DNA of 64,000 nucleotides from Poa pratensis (taxonomy: Eukaryota > Streptophyta > Magnoliopsida > Poales > Poaceae), in contig CAMZMU010000041.1 of the NCBI GenBank assembly GCA_947311845.1, positions 115,851,373 to 115,915,372 of the forward strand, given 5' to 3'. Made by a program: the position numbers and the translations under genes. Under the pieces are notes generated by a model that had not been told where the DNA came from, ran no database searches, and saw nothing but the letters and a program-made list of their open reading frames with translations. Shown piece after piece: positions 58,896 to 64,000 of this stretch. Within the stretch, counting starts at the first letter, position 1. Every line of letters starts with the position of its first letter.

Positions 58896-61800
58896 ACATC
58901 CCCAAGCTTAATTCCTGCTCGTCCTCGAGTAGGTAAATGATAACAAAATAATTTTTGATTGTAAATGCTATGATCAGGTCTTTAACAATTGCATGATGTA
59001 TGGATAATAAAACTTAGCAATCATGTTCCTAATGAAAAGTATCAACGAACTAAGATTATAACATGAAATTTATAAACATCAACAAGATTGTAATGACCAT
59101 AATAAAGCATGGTAGAGTGGTATCTCGCTTGCCCGTTTTGTACAGCAAAACATAAATGCCCAGGCACCTCTGAAGTTCGGGAAGACTAGAATAAAGATAT
59201 CAAAGATAAAAGCATCAAAGTTATACCACAGTTAACCATTCTGGGACAAGCACATTACACTAAGAATGACAACTATGCTCTCGAGAAAGTGCTCAAAGAA
59301 AGGATGGTGACTCAACATGAAAGAAGATTGGCCCTTCGCAGAGGGAAGCAGGGATTATCATGTGCTAGAGCTTTTCATTTTTAAAACAGAAGCAAAATTG
59401 TTTTGGGAAGTGTTTGTTGTTGTCAACGAATGGTAGTGGGTACTCTAACCCCCTTGTCAACCAGACTTTCAAGAGCGGCTCCCATGAAGGACGTTATTTC
59501 TACCAGCAAGGTAGATCATCCCTCTTCTCTTTTGTTTACACATGTATTTTAGTTTCATTATGGGTGACACTCCCCCAACCTTTGCTTGCACAAGCCATGG
59601 CTAACCGAATCCTCGGGTGCCTTCCAACATTCACATACCATGGAGGAGTGTCTATTTGCAAATTAAGTTGCTTACTGATAAATCAGGGCAAAACATGTGA
59701 AGAGAATTATTAATGAAAGTTGTAATTAATTGGGACTGGGCACCCCGTTGCCAGCTCTTTTTGCAAAATTATTGGATAAGCGGATGTATATGCCACTAGT
59801 CCATTGGTGAAAGTCTGAATGACAAGATTGAAAGATAAAACACCACATACTTCCTCATGAGCTATAAAACATTGACACAAATTGAGAAGTACTTTGAAGG
59901 TTTTAAAGGTAGCACATGAAAATTTACTTGAATGGTTGAAATGCCATGCATAGGTATTTATGGTGGACTTTGGAATAACTTGGTTTTCATGGATTTGGAA
60001 GCACGAGCAGCATTCCCGCTCAGTACAAGTGAAGGCTAGCAATAGACTGGGAAGCGACAATCAAGAGAGCAATAACCGTCATAATCATGCTTGCGACAAA
60101 AAAAATTAATTGAGCATAAAAGTGATACAAGAACTCTGAGCAAAATAAATCATCAAGGCTTAATTGACTTTTGTTTTTCAGTCATATGCATGCGTGAGCA
60201 TGTGCCAAGTCAATTCAATGAATTATTCAGAGGAGGATACCACAATACCATACCATCTTATGAAGACAATGCATGTTACATCAAAATACATAATATGCAC
60301 TATTAGCTAGTTGAGACTAACCATAAGAAAATAAACTACTAAACATTATTCACACATCATTTTTAAGTTTCAACAAGTAATCCATTAACCAAGTAAACAT
60401 TGAAAACAGAGATAAATAAAATATGTGACGATCCACTTATTAATGTAACTGGTGTTTGATGCTAAGATAAATAGATAATAAAATACAGCCGCTTCAAGTT
60501 TAGTAAGTTCTATGTTGCTCAAAAAACAAAGTTTAAAGGTTTGCAAACCGTGGGGTTATTGATGAAGAGGGATGGGGACATCCCCAAGCTTATGACTTTG
60601 GTTCTTCAATATTCCATAGTTTGGTGTTCCTTCATTCTCTGTGAAAAAACTTCAACACAAAAACTTTCCCATTCTTTTCTGCGGTTAGACATTAGTACAA
60701 TAGATAATATTTCCCAAGTGCTGCTATTAAACCAAATAAAATTTTGTTTTTAAGTTACAGAAAGGTTGCTTAAATGGCCAACTTATAAATGAAAGGTAAG
60801 AACCATTAAAAATCAAATGAAAACGAAAAGAGGCCACTCTTGCAACAAAAGTCAGAATCTGTCCAGAAAAACAGCAGCTGGAAAACGCAATTTTTAGGTG
60901 CACTTAAACATGCCCGAAATTTTAGCCAATTTTTGTACATGCAGAGGATTAGGTGCTACAACATCAGTAATTTTTTCGTGATTTTTAGAGCTTCCAGTAA
61001 AATATGAAAAATCGCGCAATAAGCAGTAGATACCGAAAACAGAAAATCACTTTTTACATATGTATCAACTAAGCTAAATGGATAAAACTTGGTACTTTAT
61101 TTTTGATAAAAAAGACCAGAGGCTAAGCAAGACCTAAACATGCTAGCTACAGCAAGGAAAACTCTAAATAAAAATCAAAAGTAAAACCCAAATAAAATTA
61201 AAATAAAGAACCAAACAAAGAAGCAAAACAAAAGAAAATATTTTTGTTTTGAATTTATAAGTGAAAAAAGAAGCAATCGAAACCAAATAAGAGCCTAATA
61301 AAACTAAAGAAGGTAAAACCAAGACATATAAAACAATTATAATACAAGTTAAGACAATACATATCATGTGGACGGGTAATATAGAGTATGAACGAGACAA
61401 CCTCATGTTAGTTGATGAATAGGGGGATGACTCGGGCATCCCCAAGCTTAGATGATTGTATCTTCTTGAATATGTTCTTGGGATGCACCTACACATCCCC
61501 AAGCTTGAGCTCTTGCGTCTTCTTATTCATATCACCATATTGATTAGATCTTATAAGCTACATCCACATAAAACTTCACAAAACTCATTAGTAGGGTTAG
61601 TACTCATTAAATAAAATCCACTCATGTTCAAGCATTGACAAGTTTTATAATTTTTACTCAACATTAGCCACTGTATATACTAAGGTGTTCATGATTTCCG
61701 TTGTCCGTCGAAAAACTAATGAAACTAACAACACCAAGTACAATATTGAATAAACAAAGAAATCTGTCAAAACTGAACAGTCCGTAAAGATGGCATTCAA

Positions 61801-62527
61801 CGAGATAGTTAAGTAGCTCAAATCGAAAAACTTTAGTCTAATGAAAGAAAGATAATAATCTCAGGTTTATGCACAAAAATTTTCAAGTCAAAATACTATT
61901 CTGAGATTTATCACGATTTTATTTACAGAGAAGCACAAAATCTGTCTAAACAGAACAGTCAGTAAAGATCGAATTTTTCGACCTATCTACGTACCTTAAA
62001 TCAGAAAAAGTTAGTCTAATGAAAGAAAGCTAATAAGCATCACTTTGCACTCAAGAAATTTCAGATCAAGATCACGTTCTGGTGATTTTAAACATTTAAT
62101 ACGGTGGAGCACAGAAAATCTGTTTCTGGACAGCAAAGTAAAACTATCAACTTTCAATTAACTAAAGACTATAATTAGCATTTTATTTTTATGTACAGAG
62201 GTATATACACAATATTTACAATATTTACATGTTTTTAATGAAAAGCTTCCATGGAAAGATTTGTTTTGGTTTCATAGGCATGAACACAAGTGTTCAAGGT
62301 CGACCCCCATTTAACCATTACTCATCTTTCCAATCACTTTTCTTTTTGAAAACGTTTTTAGATAACAACTAACCTAATTTTTTTTGTAATTCGCATTCCC
62401 TATCCATAGTAAGATAAAGAACAACTTAATACTGAAAATAAAAACTACTTAGAGATAAAGCAAACAAGTGCACACAAGAACATTAACCTACGCTATGGCT
62501 CCCCGGCAACGGCGCCAGAAAAGGTCT

Positions 62528-63390
62528 TGATAACCCACAAGTATAGGGGATCGCGTGTAGCCTTTTCGATAAGTAAGAGTGTCGAACCCAACGAGGAGCT
62601 AAAGGTAGGATAAGTATTCTCTCAAGTTCTATCAACCACTGATACAACTCTACGCACACTAAACGTTTGCATTATCTAGGAAATAAAACTACGGTAGCAA
62701 TACGGGTATGAGAGTAGTTTTGCAAGATAATAAATACAAGAAAGTAAAAGTTAGTGCTGCAGCAATAAAGTACACTAAGTAACCATATACTAACAGTACC
62801 ATGAGTGTGGAAAAGTGGTGGTAATTGTGGTGGCTTTGTCCAAGATTAATTAGTGAAGACATCTAGTTCATTGTCTTTGATGCAGTTTTCATGGGGGAGG
62901 CAAAAACGTGGCTTTTGGTGGCTGAAATTCGTGGGTCGAGGAGTCCTCCACGAGTTAGGTTTCCTCCCTTTATATATCTTCTCGGATTTCCGTCTCACCC
63001 CTTTTAGGGTTCCATCAAAACGGGCCTCCAGGCCGCGTAAGAAACTCAGATTGGGCTGATCTCGGGCTTAAAATCTTCGTATGGAAAATTGTGACAAACT
63101 TTCGTAATAGCCAGGTCTCCATTTGACGTCATCTCGAGGGTTCAAACTGCGCAACTTCGTAAAAAGTTCTCAGACAGATTTCAGGAAAGTCCCAAATTCG
63201 ACTCAACAAGGTTTCCTTGTGTATCTTGATAATTTCTACACATCAAATAGTAAAACAAGAACATTGTGCACTTTTGCAATTATTAGTAGGTTAGTCCAAA
63301 TAAATAATAAACTTAATATAAAAACAAGTGCTAAAAGCATAAAATGGGCATGAAACAATCAAAAATTATAGATACGTTTTGGACGTATCA
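62528..63390 (-). repeat. 5' LTR (minus) with about 0.63-kb internal deletion
   Basis: 863 bp. Collinear with the left LTR except that GCAGTTTTC joins directly to ATGGGGGAGG, skipping the sequence corresponding to about 57773-58398. Confidence 0.9.
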
Positions 63391-64000
63391 GTGCCTTGTG
63401 GGGCGGGCTTGGGTGCGGTGGCGCTTTAGCAGCGTAAGACTTGGCGGGGTAAGGCTCGGACCAGGGCGCTGGGCCGTCTGCCTTGATCTTTGCTGCGGCC
63501 TTCTCTTGTGAGGTGAAGGCTTCTTTTTAGTGGGCGCGAGATGGTCGAGGGCGTCCTCGTCGGCCGGGTAAGTGGCAGTCCGACCTTGTAGACGTCCACG
63601 ACAGTGGCACCGAGTCTTTCTCATCACAGCGGATGGTGATGGTGTTGCTGCTGCCTGGTATCTTGACGACGTTGTAGGCGTGTTGCGTGACCGCCATGAA
63701 CTTGGCAGAGCTGGGTAGCCCAAGATGGCGTTGTATGACAGGTTGATGTGGGCGACGTCGAAGTCGATTCGCTCGGTGCGGTTAGTTGTCTTGGGTGCCG
63801 AACGTGACGCGCAGACGCACCTGCCCGAGGGGCACAGTGGTTCATCCGTCACCCCTAAAAAGGGTCTGGTAGGCATCAGAAGCGCTCGTATGGCACTTGA
63901 GCAGGTCGAAGTGTCCAAGGAGAGAACATTCAGGCCTACTCCCCCGTCGATGAGTGTCTTGGTGACGGCGACGTTGTTGATGGTGGGCGTTGCACTCCAG
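63391..64000 (-). pseudogene. Gypsy polyprotein fragment with retropepsin-like site
   Basis: Minus-strand frames give PTINNVAVTKTLIDGGVGLN near 63930-63995, the place of the aspartic protease active site in gypsy polyproteins (usually D-[ST/G]-G-[AS]), then LRVTFG and the protease-like downstream sequence in shifted frames. Stops and frameshifts are frequent, so it is non-coding now. It ends at the insertion of the 6.0-kb LTR element and runs off the window on the right. Confidence 0.6.

Larger units (their letters stand above)
57407..63390 (-). mobile_element. Non-autonomous LTR retrotransposon, 6.0 kb, unequal LTRs
   Basis: Target duplication GTGCC at 57402-57406 and 63391-63395. LTRs 57407-58895 and 62528-63390; the plus-strand ends are TGATAACCCACAAG and GGACGTATCA. 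On the minus strand the primer-site-like TGGCGCCGTTGCCGGGGA lies next to the right LTR (about 62500-62520) and the purine-rich AAGCTTGGGGATG next to the left. The internal 3.6 kb has no gag-pol; short stretches match the internal region of the element at 36370-42872 (for example 59739-59780 against 40575-40620 in reverse). It lacks the 202-codon ORF of that element. Confidence 0.92.
43682..64000 (-). mobile_element. Large minus-strand gypsy-like retrotransposon, nested and incomplete
   Basis: The left end is an LTR (43682-44573) oriented on the minus strand, because GGGGGCTAC, a typical polypurine junction, precedes TGTTGAACC on that strand. Segments left after removing the insertions are 44574-45013, 45743-46377, 51633-53262, 56646-57406 and 63391-64000. 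The last holds a minus-strand retropepsin-like region. An antisense ORF lies near the 3' LTR. No reverse transcriptase or integrase is visible within the window, so it may be non-autonomous or deleted. Continuity across the insertions is inferred from their target duplications. Confidence 0.65.

Noticed and set aside
1..64000. CRISPR array, operons, riboswitches, rRNA or tRNA genes
   Set aside because: No regularly spaced repeats with unique spacers, no bacterial gene organisation and no recognisable structural RNA were seen; the DNA is plant nuclear.

Overview
The window is plant nuclear DNA of Triticeae type (wheat, Aegilops, barley or rye lineage). The grounds are grass genes with GT-AG introns, a TA-flanked Stowaway MITE, Helitron ends of the grass type (A|TC...hairpin...CTAG|T), a CACTA element, and nested LTR retrotransposons whose terminal sequences match those common in Triticeae. 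No bacterial or organellar signal, rRNA, tRNA or CRISPR array was recognised.

Layout. 1-2486 (minus) is an uninterrupted Mutator-like (MULE) transposase gene that runs off the left edge. 6125-14835 holds the exons of a small type I membrane protein gene. Its first intron (about 8 kb) contains two Helitron-like ends arranged tail to tail, one of them interrupted by a young copia element (7284-11792). 15572-15758 is a hAT MITE. 16070-19997 is a chimeric dirigent-jacalin gene with an in-frame stop and a 2.4 kb Helitron in an intron. 21150-21720 is a decayed transposon-associated gene. 23086-28724 is a 17-exon gene of a family I know only as uncharacterised grass proteins, with small duplicated phase-1 exons. 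29218-30273 is a poly(A)-tailed retroposon with a 19-bp target duplication. 30910-33540 holds AT-rich Mutator-type debris.

From 33.8 kb to the end the window is nested retroelements. There is a solo LTR (33800-35357), a complete non-autonomous LTR element (36370-42872), and a large minus-strand gypsy-like element (43682 to beyond 64000) that carries an ORF antisense to its polyprotein. That host element is interrupted by a recombinant solo LTR (45014-45742), a second solo LTR (46378-51632) that itself contains a Helitron (46741-50455), a CACTA element (53263-56645) carrying near-complete copies of a B3-domain gene and a 3'-5' exonuclease gene, and another non-autonomous LTR element (57407-63390). 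Target-site duplications (TSDs) are visible for nearly every insertion, so the order of events can be read directly.

How it works together. There is no operon-like pathway. Three host genes are in different stages of decay or remodelling by transposons. The strongest candidates for something new are the CACTA element with two host-like genes, the multi-exon gene with exon duplications, and the copia copy with identical LTRs that lacks a protease.
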